From assembly GCA_036744005.1 (NCBI GenBank), contig DAINOJ010000002.1, forward strand, positions 155,351-219,350: DNA of 64,000 nucleotides. Reading direction: 5' to 3'. A program made the position numbers and the translations under genes. The DNA comes from CALCNS01 sp937897315 (GTDB lineage: Bacteria; Bacillota; JAAYKD01). Under the pieces are notes generated by a model. It worked only from the letters and a program-made list of their open reading frames with translations. It was not told the origin of the DNA and searched no databases. Below, in pieces: positions 1 to 7,541 of this stretch; within the stretch, counting starts at the first letter, position 1; each line of letters starts with the position of its first letter.

Positions 1-291
1 GAAGTGGGTTTAAAGGCAGAGATACAGGAACCCATTGGGCAAACACATTATCAGTTTAGTTCAGCAGGAAAACTTCACTCCAAAACCGTTTACTGGTTTT
101 GGATGCGGGTTAAGGATCCCATTTACACTTTAAATCGCCGTGAGGGTTTTGTGGATGCTGTTTTTGCTCCGGTAGAAGAAGTTCAAGCCATGTTAGCGCA
201 TGATAACGATCGTTTATTGCTTGACAGCATTGCAGAACGAATAAAAGCAGAGGAGAAAGAAATTCTTGAAAACAACAACCATTTTATTTGA
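1..291 (+). CDS. Nudix hydrolase, C-terminal part (truncated by window edge)
   Basis: The frame is open from the first base and reads EVGL at once. This matches the end of a Nudix box (REUxEExGU), so the catalytic glutamates lie just outside the window. The remaining ~96 residues look like the beta-strand and C-terminal helix of a Nudix fold. Nudix enzymes hydrolyse nucleoside diphosphates linked to another group; the substrate cannot be told from this fragment. The stop lies 26 bases inside the next gene, a HAD phosphatase, so the two are probably translationally coupled. The gene looks truncated only because of the window edge; no frameshift is visible. Confidence 0.72.
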   Translation, partial: EVGLKAEIQEPIGQTHYQFSSAGKLHSKTVYWFWMRVKDPIYTLNRREGFVDAVFAPVEEVQAMLAHDNDRLLLDSIAERIKAEEKEILENNNHFI

Positions 292-907
292 TTTAGACGG
301 AACGCTTATCGACACACGAGAATTGGTCGTAGCATCCTTCCAACATACTTTTCGGGAAGTTTTACAGCTGCCTATCAGCGCTGAGGAAGTTCTTCGCGAT
401 TATGGTCGTCCCTTAACCTATTCTTTTGGGCGATATACCGATAAAAAAGAAGTTGTCGATGAAATGCTTCAGGTTTACCGAAAACACAATGTAGAGATAC
501 ACGACCAAATGGCGCTGCCTTTTCCATATGTGCAGGAGGATTTAGAACAACTACATCAATCCGGCTTTCGCATGGGTGTTGTAACCAGCAAGAAAAGACC
601 CACGGTCATGATGGGAATACGGCTGTTCCAAATGGATCCTTATTTCGAAGTGTATGTTTGTGAAGAGGATACCAAAATCCACAAACCACAACCGGAACCT
701 CTTCTGGAGGCAATGAGACAATTGAACATTCAGCCAGAGGAAACGATTTACGTAGGCGACAGTCCCTTTGATATCTTGTGCGCACACGGTGCCAAGGTTC
801 GTTCTGCCGCTGTATCTTGGAGCAACTATCCCCCCGAAACTTGGGACGAGGTCAAACCCACTTATCGTATATCACGCTTGAATGAGCTCTTAACGCTTTT
901 ATCTTAA
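266..907 (+). CDS. HAD-superfamily phosphatase, PpaX/phosphoglycolate phosphatase type
   Basis: A 213-residue HAD hydrolase starting at TTG, with GGAGAAAG about 8 bases upstream and overlapping the Nudix gene. Motif I is FDLDGTLID near residues 8-17 (nucleophile and acid aspartates). Motif II is VVTSKK, the motif III lysine is in KPQPEP, and motif IV is YVGDSPFD. A helical cap lies between motifs I and II (subclass I). The family removes phosphate from small molecules; PpaX-type members cleave pyrophosphate and others phosphoglycolate. The exact substrate is not shown by sequence. Pairing with a Nudix enzyme would fit disposal of the pyrophosphate or phosphate released by Nudix cleavage, but that is inference. 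Confidence 0.85.
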   Translation: MKTTTILFDLDGTLIDTRELVVASFQHTFREVLQLPISAEEVLRDYGRPLTYSFGRYTDKKEVVDEMLQVYRKHNVEIHDQMALPFPYVQEDLEQLHQSGFRMGVVTSKKRPTVMMGIRLFQMDPYFEVYVCEEDTKIHKPQPEPLLEAMRQLNIQPEETIYVGDSPFDILCAHGAKVRSAAVSWSNYPPETWDEVKPTYRISRLNELLTLLS

Positions 908-910
908 ACC

Positions 911-949
911 AATCGGCATCCTGCGATGAACCATTGCAGAATGCCGATT
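911..949. terminator. Bidirectional hairpin between converging genes
   Basis: Arms 911-924 and 936-949 pair with one mismatch (AATCGGCAT against ATGCCGATT, plus CTGC/GCAG). The hairpin sits between the HAD gene stop and the converging tcdA stop. The T-tract is weak on both sides, so termination efficiency is uncertain. Confidence 0.55.
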
Positions 950-951
950 TG

Positions 952-1665
952 CTATTGTAACAAGTCACGAACCACTTCGCCTGCTGCTAACATTCCAGCA
1001 ACAGGAGGAACGAAGCTGATGCTGCCGGGGGGGCGTCTGCTTTCCAATGACCATCCCTCATAGTTTGGTAGTAGCTTAGGCCTTGTTGAATATAAGACCT
1101 TGATGCCACTATAGATTCCTTCTTTTCGCAAGCGCAACCTCACCGCTCTCGCCAAGGGGCAATTGTGAGTCTTGGAGATATCTTCAACACAAAAGTGCTC
1201 TGCTGTGAGTTGATTGCCTGTACCCATCACACTAATAATGGGTAGATTATGACGTTTCGCTTCCACTAATAAAGCGACTTTGGCATCTACTTGATCAATG
1301 GCATCCACGATGTAATCGGGTCGAATCTGGAAGAATTCCTGCATGTTATCTGGCCGCACCCATTTGGTGTGCACAAGCACTTGTGTTTGCGGAGAAATAT
1401 CGTGTATACGCTGTTTGGCCACCTCGGTTTTGTATTGGCCTAGGGTAGATTGAAGGGCATATAATTGGCGATTGCAATTGCTTAAGCTGACGACATCCCC
1501 ATCGATTAGAATGAGATTCCCTATGCCCACTCTAGCCAAAGCTTCTGTAGCATAAGAGCCGACGCCACCTAAGCCAACAACCATGACGCACTTTTGGTTT
1601 AATTGCTGCACACAATCCGCTCCAATGAGGAGCTCTGTTCGAGCTGTAAAATGTTCATTATTCAC
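952..1665 (-). CDS. tcdA: tRNA threonylcarbamoyladenosine dehydratase (ThiF/E1-like)
   Basis: A 237-residue E1-like protein. The Rossmann ATP-binding motif VGLGGVGSY lies near residues 30-38, followed by LIDGDVVSLSNCNRQ, the usual E1 aspartate and RQ elements. TcdA (CsdL/YgdL) dehydrates t6A37 to cyclic ct6A in tRNAs that read ANN codons, using ATP and acting in the cytoplasm. It is a little shorter than the E. coli protein (about 268 residues). The GTG start is supported by AGGAGG seven bases upstream. No ThiS/MoaD-type carrier gene is nearby, which argues for TcdA over ThiF or MoeB. It is transcribed alone, divergent from the SGNH operon. Confidence 0.85.
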   Translation of the reverse strand: MNNEHFTARTELLIGADCVQQLNQKCVMVVGLGGVGSYATEALARVGIGNLILIDGDVVSLSNCNRQLYALQSTLGQYKTEVAKQRIHDISPQTQVLVHTKWVRPDNMQEFFQIRPDYIVDAIDQVDAKVALLVEAKRHNLPIISVMGTGNQLTAEHFCVEDISKTHNCPLARAVRLRLRKEGIYSGIKVLYSTRPKLLPNYEGWSLESRRPPGSISFVPPVAGMLAAGEVVRDLLQ

Positions 1666-1707
1666 ATGGTTTCCTCCTATATGTTAAGATTTCGACACAA
1701 ATAACCC

Positions 1708-1736
1708 TTGCATGTGTCAACCATCTGCGTTACAAT
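1708..1736 (+). promoter_or_regulatory. SigA-type promoter of the SGNH-CvpA operon
   Basis: TTGCAT (1708-1713), 17-base spacer, TACAAT (1731-1736). Initiation is expected near 1743, leaving a short leader to the ATG at 1770. Confidence 0.6.
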
Positions 1737-1769
1737 ACAACATACTATTTAAGAATATAGGTGACCGTT

Positions 1770-2492
1770 ATGTCTTTTCTTCGCCTTCGCAGGATTCGGT
1801 TCCTTCCGGCTTTGCTGATACTTCTTATCGGCATTGTGTTTGTCGGTTTGTATCAACAGTACTTTCATTCGTATTATCGGGAACTGAGTTCCGCTCAAAT
1901 CTCTTCTTTGCAAGAACTCTATACGCTATCTCCTTCTTTAAATGAAGCAATTGCACAGGACCCCCTTTTTACAGACGCGTGCTTCATTGGAGACTCGTTC
2001 ACCAATGGTCTGGTAGGATATACCAAGCCAAACGCTTATGCCATAGAGGAGAACGGATCAACTATCTCGAAAACACTGGAGAGATTGAACGAAATCAACG
2101 AATTACAACCCACACGCTTTTTCATATTGCTGGGTATCAATGATTTAGGGAAAGGATACACACCGGAGGAATTTAGTCAGCAATATCGGCTTTTATTGTT
2201 GGAGATTCGTCACCGTTTTCCACAGACTCCGATTTATATCCAAACCATTGCTCCGGTCACGTCGACGTACTCAAACAGTCATCCCGGCCGTAGTAATGAA
2301 AAAATTGCGGAATACAATGCCGCATTAAAACTACTGAGCCGCGAAATGCGAACTGTACTGCTGAATCCATGGTTGATCTTTCAAGAAGGATCTTCTTTAA
2401 AAAGCAATGTGAGTATCGATGGCCTTCATTTAAATTATGCCAGTCATTTTGTTTGGCTGGAACAACTGAAACTTCTAGTTAAGTCAGATTAA
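1770..2492 (+). CDS. SGNH/GDSL-type hydrolase, membrane anchored
   Basis: The likely start is the ATG at 1770, five bases after AGGTGA; an in-frame GTG at 1761 lies inside that ribosome site. About 240 residues. One N-terminal membrane segment (roughly residues 8-27) places the rest outside the cell. SGNH blocks are visible: IGDSFTNG (nucleophile Ser), GINDLG (block III Asn) and DGLHLN (Asp and His of block V). The family includes esterases, lipases and cell-wall polysaccharide O-acetylesterases; a substrate cannot be assigned. It opens an operon with a propeller protein, CvpA and DUF951, a setting that suggests an envelope role. Confidence 0.78.
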   Translation: MSFLRLRRIRFLPALLILLIGIVFVGLYQQYFHSYYRELSSAQISSLQELYTLSPSLNEAIAQDPLFTDACFIGDSFTNGLVGYTKPNAYAIEENGSTISKTLERLNEINELQPTRFFILLGINDLGKGYTPEEFSQQYRLLLLEIRHRFPQTPIYIQTIAPVTSTYSNSHPGRSNEKIAEYNAALKLLSREMRTVLLNPWLIFQEGSSLKSNVSIDGLHLNYASHFVWLEQLKLLVKSD

Positions 2493-2508
2493 AAACAAGG
2501 AGGTTGCT

Positions 2509-3759
2509 ATGAACCGACCGGAAAGCACACTGCAAATACATAGGCGCCGACTCAACAATATAAAGAATTTCATCATCGTATTCACTACTTTAGCCTTGTT
2601 GATTGGACTTTTAACCAGTTTTGTCACGAGTCAAACTCCGTGGCAATTAAATCGATATATTCCCTCCGTGGTGGAAGAGTCGCATTTGAAACAAAAATGG
2701 GTCAATGAAATCTTGTTACCCAGTGGTTTAGGTAGCATTGACGATAATGGGCAAATCACCGGCTGGATACACACAAAAACCTCCGGAACCGTTTTAAAAG
2801 TACAAGCCGATCAAACGTTTCAAAGCTCTACCAGTATTATCTTAAAAGAATATTCTCTATTTGTCTATGCCGATAGCAGCAAGCAAGTTTGGTTGCATCG
2901 GGGGCAGAAAAGTTTATCCGCTTATGGCGAGACCAGCAATGTACTCTGGGAGCAACGCTTTGCAACATGGGCTGAAAATGCCTGGGCTAGCGACGACGGA
3001 TATATTTTGGTCTCCACCAAAGAAAACGATACAGATTGGGCTATCACTTTATTCGATGCGAGTGGAAACCTTCTATGGAAGTATAACACCACAAAACAAA
3101 TCATCGTGGATGCAAAAATTGCACCCCAGGGAAAAGGTGTGTTGCTGACGACTCGTACTCAGCAAGCTCCAGCCATGACAGAGTTCTCTTTAATTAATCC
3201 CTATGGATTGCTACTCGATCATCTCAGTATGCCCGTTGCCACCACACATTCCACCGCGATACATCCCAATGGAGTTCTGGCTACGGTCTCCGCAGATCAG
3301 TATTTATACTCCTTGGAAGATCCGGCAAAGAAAACGTTGTCCACTTCCTCCATGCTGCCCTCTGCTACCTCGACAGAGTCAGAAGAATCCCAAAGTTCCA
3401 TACAATTACCTGCTCCCATTACTAAACTAGTCTACTCGGACAAAAACAACAGTGTCGTTGCCGCTTGCTGGGACGAAATCAACAAAACTGGTTTTCTTAC
3501 ATATCTGGATCGCGGCACTCAGTTGTTGTGGAGTGAACCCTTACGACAAAAACTGCTTGTTTTAGGGGTACATCCATCCGGATATGCCATTTATGGTGGT
3601 AGCAACGGCGAAGTCTTCACATACACGAATCAGGGAACCCTTATTTGGAAGCACGGCGTAACGGAGAATAATCTAATTGATTTGGCTTTTTCTGCCAGTG
3701 GTGAATTTGTAGCCGGTTTAGATCAGACAGGAAAGTTAATCCTTTGGCAAATACCATAA
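2509..3759 (+). CDS. Membrane-anchored beta-propeller protein (DUF5711-like)
   Basis: A 416-residue protein with AAGGAGG seven bases before the ATG. An uncleaved N-terminal membrane helix spans about residues 20-42. The remainder is a series of short beta-rich repeats of PQQ/WD40 type with recurring tryptophans (VLWEQRF, LLWKYN, LLWSEP, LIWKHG). A Ser/Thr-rich low-complexity insert lies near residue 285. It resembles DUF5711-family proteins of Clostridia. The function is unknown; propellers of this type usually act as extracytoplasmic binding scaffolds. It lies 16 bases after the SGNH gene and 16 before cvpA. Confidence 0.65.
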   Translation: MNRPESTLQIHRRRLNNIKNFIIVFTTLALLIGLLTSFVTSQTPWQLNRYIPSVVEESHLKQKWVNEILLPSGLGSIDDNGQITGWIHTKTSGTVLKVQADQTFQSSTSIILKEYSLFVYADSSKQVWLHRGQKSLSAYGETSNVLWEQRFATWAENAWASDDGYILVSTKENDTDWAITLFDASGNLLWKYNTTKQIIVDAKIAPQGKGVLLTTRTQQAPAMTEFSLINPYGLLLDHLSMPVATTHSTAIHPNGVLATVSADQYLYSLEDPAKKTLSTSSMLPSATSTESEESQSSIQLPAPITKLVYSDKNNSVVAACWDEINKTGFLTYLDRGTQLLWSEPLRQKLLVLGVHPSGYAIYGGSNGEVFTYTNQGTLIWKHGVTENNLIDLAFSASGEFVAGLDQTGKLILWQIP

Positions 3760-3775
3760 GAAAGAAGGAGTGAAA

Positions 3776-4492
3776 ATGACGGATACCTTACTGAAAAGTT
3801 ATAATTGGGTGGATGGAGTCATCGTTGGAATTCTCCTGTTGGGCGCGTTGCGCGGTTACCAATCGGGTTTTTTAAAGGCACTGATCAATCTTGCCGTAAC
3901 GATTGGTGGGTTCATTGTTGCAGTCATTTATCACCCTGCGGTAGCGACTTGGTTGAATGATGTATTTCATTTACAAGAGAAAATCGTCACCTTTTTAACT
4001 CCCAAAATCATCATACCAACCATGCCCGTTTCGGAAGCAGATCCGATTGGTTATTTGGCAGAGCATGTTCTAAAGCTTACACTGCCCCAAGCAACCTTAG
4101 ATTATTTGCGTCGTAGTGTTGAGTCTTTAGGGAAAATCAATGTTCAATCCATGGCAGGCAATTTAGGTCAATTGGTATCCACAATGCTGGCAGGGCTTTT
4201 GATTAGCGCATTAGCCTTTCTAACTGTGTTGTTGGGAGTTCATATAGTTGGCAATATTACACTTTTTCTATTGAGACATGTACTGCGGGTAGCCGGAAGT
4301 GTACCCGATCGCATTTTTGGCTTTGCCGTGGGGGCGTTGCAAGCCGCTGCTTTGGTGATAGCCACCATTGCTTTTGCTGTTCCTTTGTTGGCTTCCTCCG
4401 GTCCATCCACTTTGACTGCACGGGTAGCGGAGTCCATGTTGGCCAACCAGCTCATGACGATTTATTACCGCATATTGACTTTGTTTACATAG
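3776..4492 (+). CDS. CvpA family membrane protein
   Basis: About 238 residues with four predicted membrane helices. The N-terminal WVDGVIVGILLLGALRGY stretch followed by a glycine-rich second helix is typical of CvpA/YshB proteins. The ATG at 3776 is preferred over the GTG at 3770 because GAAGGAG ends five bases before it. CvpA proteins are linked to envelope homeostasis and, in E. coli, colicin V export; their biochemical activity is not settled. It lies downstream of the propeller and SGNH genes and 13 bases upstream of the DUF951 gene. Confidence 0.8.
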   Translation: MTDTLLKSYNWVDGVIVGILLLGALRGYQSGFLKALINLAVTIGGFIVAVIYHPAVATWLNDVFHLQEKIVTFLTPKIIIPTMPVSEADPIGYLAEHVLKLTLPQATLDYLRRSVESLGKINVQSMAGNLGQLVSTMLAGLLISALAFLTVLLGVHIVGNITLFLLRHVLRVAGSVPDRIFGFAVGALQAAALVIATIAFAVPLLASSGPSTLTARVAESMLANQLMTIYYRILTLFT

Positions 4493-4505
4493 AAAGGGTT
4501 TCACG

Positions 4506-4748
4506 ATGGCAGAATTCTTGATTGGTGATATCGTAAAAATGCGTAAAACCCACCCCTGTGGTGGTGAAACTTGGGAAATCATGCGTGTTGGTATGGACTT
4601 TAGAATCCGTTGCCAGACTTGCGGACATAGCCTAATGATTCCGCGAAGCAAATTTGAAAAGTCAGTGCGAATGGTTGTTCAGCGTGGAGATGCACTAAAA
4701 ACGGCACAATCACGTCCTGTTTTTGACCGTCCTCAAACAGAAAAATAA
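4506..4748 (+). CDS. DUF951 domain protein
   Basis: An 80-residue protein that begins with a small beta-barrel-like domain and carries two conserved cysteine motifs, HPCGG (near residue 19) and CQTCGH (near residue 38). Together these could bind zinc. It matches the short DUF951 (YyaB-like) family found upstream of rpsF in many Firmicutes, where it is often annotated as a possible nucleic-acid-binding protein. The function is not known. It is the last gene of the SGNH operon; the rpsF promoter begins one base after its stop codon. Confidence 0.82.
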   Translation: MAEFLIGDIVKMRKTHPCGGETWEIMRVGMDFRIRCQTCGHSLMIPRSKFEKSVRMVVQRGDALKTAQSRPVFDRPQTEK

Positions 4749-4749
4749 G

Positions 4750-4778
4750 TTGCTTTTCTAGATATCCTATGATATAAT
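4750..4778 (+). promoter_or_regulatory. SigA-type promoter of rpsF-ssb-rpsR
   Basis: TTGCTT (4750-4755), 17-base spacer, consensus TATAAT (4773-4778). Initiation near 4785 would include the whole S6:S18 hairpin in the transcript. Confidence 0.75.
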
Positions 4779-4787
4779 TTCTTGGTT

Positions 4788-4827
4788 CCCCCGCTCTACC
4801 AAAGGTAGGGCCGTTAGTCCGGGGGGG
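4788..4827 (+). promoter_or_regulatory. Candidate S6:S18 ribosomal protein leader
   Basis: An outer stem (C-run 4788-4792 plus G4793 against C4820 plus the G-run from 4821) encloses an inner CTACC-AAA-GGTAG hairpin (4796-4808). An unpaired GGCCGTTAGT segment lies on the 3' side. A CCG-containing internal loop is the known feature of the rpsF leader that binds the S6:S18 dimer and represses the operon. The position directly before the rpsF ribosome site fits that role. I could not score it with a covariance model. Confidence 0.55.
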
Positions 4828-4841
4828 AGGAGGTGAATGGA

Positions 4842-5129
4842 ATGAATCATTACGAATTGATGTACATCATGATTCCTACCTTAGAGGGTGAAGCCTTGGA
4901 GGGTGTGATGTCAAAGGTCACCACATTGATCGAATCGGTCAATGGTACCGTCACTGAAGTAAAGAAATGGGGCAAACGACGTCTTGCATACGAAATCAAC
5001 GATATTAAAGATGGTTTCTATGTTGTTGTTACGTTTGACACTGCTCCCGAATCCATCAGTGAAATCGATCGTGTCTTGAAGTTGACGGAGGAAGTTCTCC
5101 GTTTCTTGATTACAAAAAACGACGAATAA
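4842..5129 (+). CDS. rpsF: 30S ribosomal protein S6
   Basis: 95 residues beginning MNHYELMYI, the standard S6 opening, with a single S6 fold and the usual length. The ATG at 4842 is chosen over an upstream in-frame GTG at 4833 because GGAGGAGGTG ends about six bases before it. S6 binds 16S rRNA in the central domain of the small subunit together with S18, which is encoded two genes downstream. The order rpsF-ssb-rpsR is conserved across Firmicutes. Confidence 0.96.
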   Translation: MNHYELMYIMIPTLEGEALEGVMSKVTTLIESVNGTVTEVKKWGKRRLAYEINDIKDGFYVVVTFDTAPESISEIDRVLKLTEEVLRFLITKNDE

Positions 5130-5154
5130 TAAAGAGATACGGAGGATATAAGCG

Positions 5155-5589
5155 ATGGTTAACCATATCGTTTTGGTCGGTCGTCTCACCCGAGATCCCG
5201 AAATGCGTTATACCCCCAGCGGTGCTTCGGTAGCCCGATTCACCTTGGCAGTTGACCGCAATCGTAAAGGCCCCAACGGAGAACGCCAAACTGATTTCAT
5301 CCGTTGTAGTATCTGGAACAAACAAGCTGAATTTGTCATCAACTATGTAAAAAAAGGCCGATTAGTCGCGGTAGAAGGTTCACTGAGAATCGATAGTGCT
5401 ACTCAACCCGATGGCACACGTCGCGACTATGTAGAAGTCTCCTGTAATTCCATTACACCCTTGGATCGTGCCAAGGAAGGTAGTATGGAGAATGGTGAGA
5501 TGCCCGGTGATATGCCGTACGACTCTTACGAGGAAAACCGAACCGGTAAACAGGTACAAGAAAGTGATGATGACGTACCCTTCAACTAA
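5155..5589 (+). CDS. ssb: Single-stranded DNA-binding protein
   Basis: 144 residues. The N-terminal OB fold (residues 1 to ~105) begins MVNHIVLVGRLTRDPEMRYT, followed by a flexible acidic linker. The C-terminal tip DDDVPF recruits replication and repair partners. It works as a homotetramer coating ssDNA. The linker is short compared with B. subtilis SsbA. The ribosome site is GGAGG nine bases upstream. It lies between the S6 and S18 genes, as usual. Confidence 0.96.
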   Translation: MVNHIVLVGRLTRDPEMRYTPSGASVARFTLAVDRNRKGPNGERQTDFIRCSIWNKQAEFVINYVKKGRLVAVEGSLRIDSATQPDGTRRDYVEVSCNSITPLDRAKEGSMENGEMPGDMPYDSYEENRTGKQVQESDDDVPFN

Positions 5590-5622
5590 AGATTGACACA
5601 CAAAATAAAGGAGATAAGATCC

Positions 5623-5904
5623 ATGGCTGAACCATACAATCGCAATCGCAATCGCGATAATGACGATAAAAACGAACGCCGCTCCAAAGCGCGCCGTCCC
5701 CGTCGCCGTGTTTGCAGCTTCTGCGTTGACAAAGTCGAGCAGATAGATTACAAAGAAGTCGACCGTTTGCGTCGATTCCTCACAGAACGCGGAAAAATTT
5801 TACCGCGTCGTGTTTCGGGTTGCTGTGCAAAACATCAACGCAAGCTCACCCAAGCCATTAAGAGAGCACGTATTGTGGCGTTACTACCCTTTACAACCGA
5901 ATAA
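5623..5904 (+). CDS. rpsR: 30S ribosomal protein S18, zinc-binding form
   Basis: 93 residues. The ATG at 5623 has AAGGAGAT eight bases upstream; an open frame extends further upstream but without a better start. A basic N-terminal extension (NRNRNRDND) precedes the S18 core. CSFC near residue 31 with CC near residue 67 forms the four-cysteine zinc site of C+ type S18, whereas many bacteria have lost it. S18 partners S6 on the 30S platform. It is the last gene of the operon, followed by a strong terminator. Confidence 0.95.
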   Translation: MAEPYNRNRNRDNDDKNERRSKARRPRRRVCSFCVDKVEQIDYKEVDRLRRFLTERGKILPRRVSGCCAKHQRKLTQAIKRARIVALLPFTTE

Positions 5905-5910
5905 AATTCG

Positions 5911-5937
5911 AACCGTCCGTTATCCGGACGGTTTTTG
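5911..5937 (+). terminator. Rho-independent terminator of rpsF-ssb-rpsR
   Basis: A perfect 9-bp stem (AACCGTCCG 5911-5919 with CGGACGGTT 5925-5933) and a five-base loop, running into TTTTTGTTT. Confidence 0.9.
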
Positions 5938-5954
5938 TTTGCTTTCTATGTTCA

Positions 5955-5983
5955 TTGACTTCAGGGAAAACTTCAGGTAAAAT
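5955..5983 (+). promoter_or_regulatory. SigA-type promoter of yybS-rplI-lonC-dnaB
   Basis: TTGACT (5955-5960), 17-base spacer, TAAAAT (5978-5983). It lies just after the rpsR terminator and before the membrane protein gene. Confidence 0.7.
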
Positions 5984-6066
5984 GGAGTGTCGTCGATATG
6001 GATGCAGGAACCCTATTCTGTTATCACGAAATGTATAGATTGATACCCCTCAAAGGAGATGAAACA

Positions 6067-7038
6067 TTGAATCGTGCATATTCGGTTCGCGCCTTAACAG
6101 AAGGCGCTATGATGACCGGTATTTTTGCCCTTATGGCTCTCATTACCTATTACTCCCCTTTGGGCACTATTTTGCTCTTTGCTATGTCTGCTCCTACCGC
6201 AATTCTAACGATGCGTCAAGGATGGAAGGTTGGACTTCTTTCTTCTCTGGCTTCTATCTTATTATTGCTCCTTTTATTGGACCCGTTATTTGTCTTGACG
6301 GGGTGCATTACCTTGCAGTTCACCGGCTTGACATTAGGAGTTGCCATAAAGAAGCAATGGAACCCTTGGCAGATTGTCCTCGTCACCTCAGTCTCCTGTT
6401 TGCTTGGCTTTTTGTTCCTAATTGTGATGAGCTCAGTCATCCTTGATGTTAATTTTACTGAAGAAATGATTGAAATGTATAGGCAAGCATCCCTTACATC
6501 CTTGGATTTGGCGAATCAATTCAATCTACCTGCCGATCAAACCACACTGATTCAACAAATCCCCGACATGATAGAAGTCTACTTTACAACACTGTTTCCT
6601 CTGCTCATGATATTGAGTTCTATCATTAATGCTATGCTGAACTATCAAGTCATGGTCATTCTAGGCAGAAGGTTGAATTTCTCGGTTCACCGTCTACCTC
6701 CTTTTCAAACCTGGCGTCTGCCGGATTTATTTGGTTTAGTGTATATGGTGGCATTTTTGCTGAATTGGTTTGGCTCATCTCAGGGGATCCCCCTTCTAAA
6801 AGATGGTGCCAACAATTTATATCAACTCTTTTATTTATTGATGCAAGTTCAAGGAATTTCCCTTGCTACGTGGTTCTTGCTGAAATGGAACGTAAGCCAT
6901 GTGTTTCGCTGGCTTATTCTGTTATTCTTCTACTTCAATCCCTATCTCGGCTTCCTATCGATATTATTAGGATTTGCTGATTTATTTATGGATTTCCGAC
7001 GTCTGACCCCACGCAGACAATTACCTGTTGCACCATAA
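6067..7038 (+). CDS. YybS-like DUF2232 membrane protein
   Basis: About 323 residues from a TTG start at 6067, supported by AAAGGAGAT about seven bases upstream. The frame is open from 5998 but lacks a ribosome site there. Eight or so membrane helices are visible, beginning ALTEGAMMTGIFALMALI, which is typical of DUF2232 (YybS) proteins. These resemble S-component-like membrane proteins, but the function is unproven. In many Firmicutes yybS lies between rpsR and the gdpP/rplI/dnaB genes. Here the next gene is rplI directly; the usual gdpP (yybT) gene is not present between them. Confidence 0.8.
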   Translation: MNRAYSVRALTEGAMMTGIFALMALITYYSPLGTILLFAMSAPTAILTMRQGWKVGLLSSLASILLLLLLLDPLFVLTGCITLQFTGLTLGVAIKKQWNPWQIVLVTSVSCLLGFLFLIVMSSVILDVNFTEEMIEMYRQASLTSLDLANQFNLPADQTTLIQQIPDMIEVYFTTLFPLLMILSSIINAMLNYQVMVILGRRLNFSVHRLPPFQTWRLPDLFGLVYMVAFLLNWFGSSQGIPLLKDGANNLYQLFYLLMQVQGISLATWFLLKWNVSHVFRWLILLFFYFNPYLGFLSILLGFADLFMDFRRLTPRRQLPVAP

Positions 7039-7060
7039 GAGAAAGAAAGGAAGATGCATC

Positions 7061-7510
7061 ATGGAAGTAATCTTAACACAAGATGTAAAAGGAGTCGGCC
7101 GTAAAGGTCAGAAACTAAACGTAGCCGAAGGTTATGGGCGAAATTTCCTTATGCCCCGCGGCTTGGCGATTGAAGCCACCTCGGGAGCTGTTCAACAAAT
7201 GAATGAACGCGACGAGAATAAAGCAAGAAAACTACAACGAGAAAAAGAGAAGGCCATGGAGTTGGCGAAGAAGCTAGAGCAAGTCAGTGTAGTCATTAAG
7301 AGCAAACATAGTGAGGGTGGTAAGCTCTTTGGGGCAATCACTACCAGCCAGATTGTAGATGAACTAAGCCGTCAACACAAAATCAGTTTAGATCGAAAGA
7401 AAATTGAATTGAAGGATCACATTAAGACATTGGGTGTTTTTGAAGTACCGGTTCGTGTCTATCCGGAAATGGTAGTCAAATTGGTAGTGAAGATTCATCC
7501 ACAGGACTAA
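7061..7510 (+). CDS. rplI: 50S ribosomal protein L9
   Basis: 149 residues, the usual family length. It opens MEVILTQDVKGVGRKGQ and contains the conserved GYGRNFLMPRGLA segment of the N-terminal rRNA-binding domain. This is followed by the long central helix (rich in K and E, about residues 45-75) and the C-terminal domain. L9 binds 23S rRNA domain V and extends from the L1 side. The ATG at 7061 has AAAGGAAG upstream; the longer frame from 7028 lacks a ribosome site. It is co-transcribed with yybS and lonC. Confidence 0.96.
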   Translation: MEVILTQDVKGVGRKGQKLNVAEGYGRNFLMPRGLAIEATSGAVQQMNERDENKARKLQREKEKAMELAKKLEQVSVVIKSKHSEGGKLFGAITTSQIVDELSRQHKISLDRKKIELKDHIKTLGVFEVPVRVYPEMVVKLVVKIHPQD

Positions 7511-7541
7511 GAGAGATTTCAATTCTTTGGAGGATATAGAG

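Noticed and set aside
1712..1945. A 77-codon frame overlapping the SGNH gene
   Set aside because: It lies in another frame of a well-supported gene and contains its promoter region.
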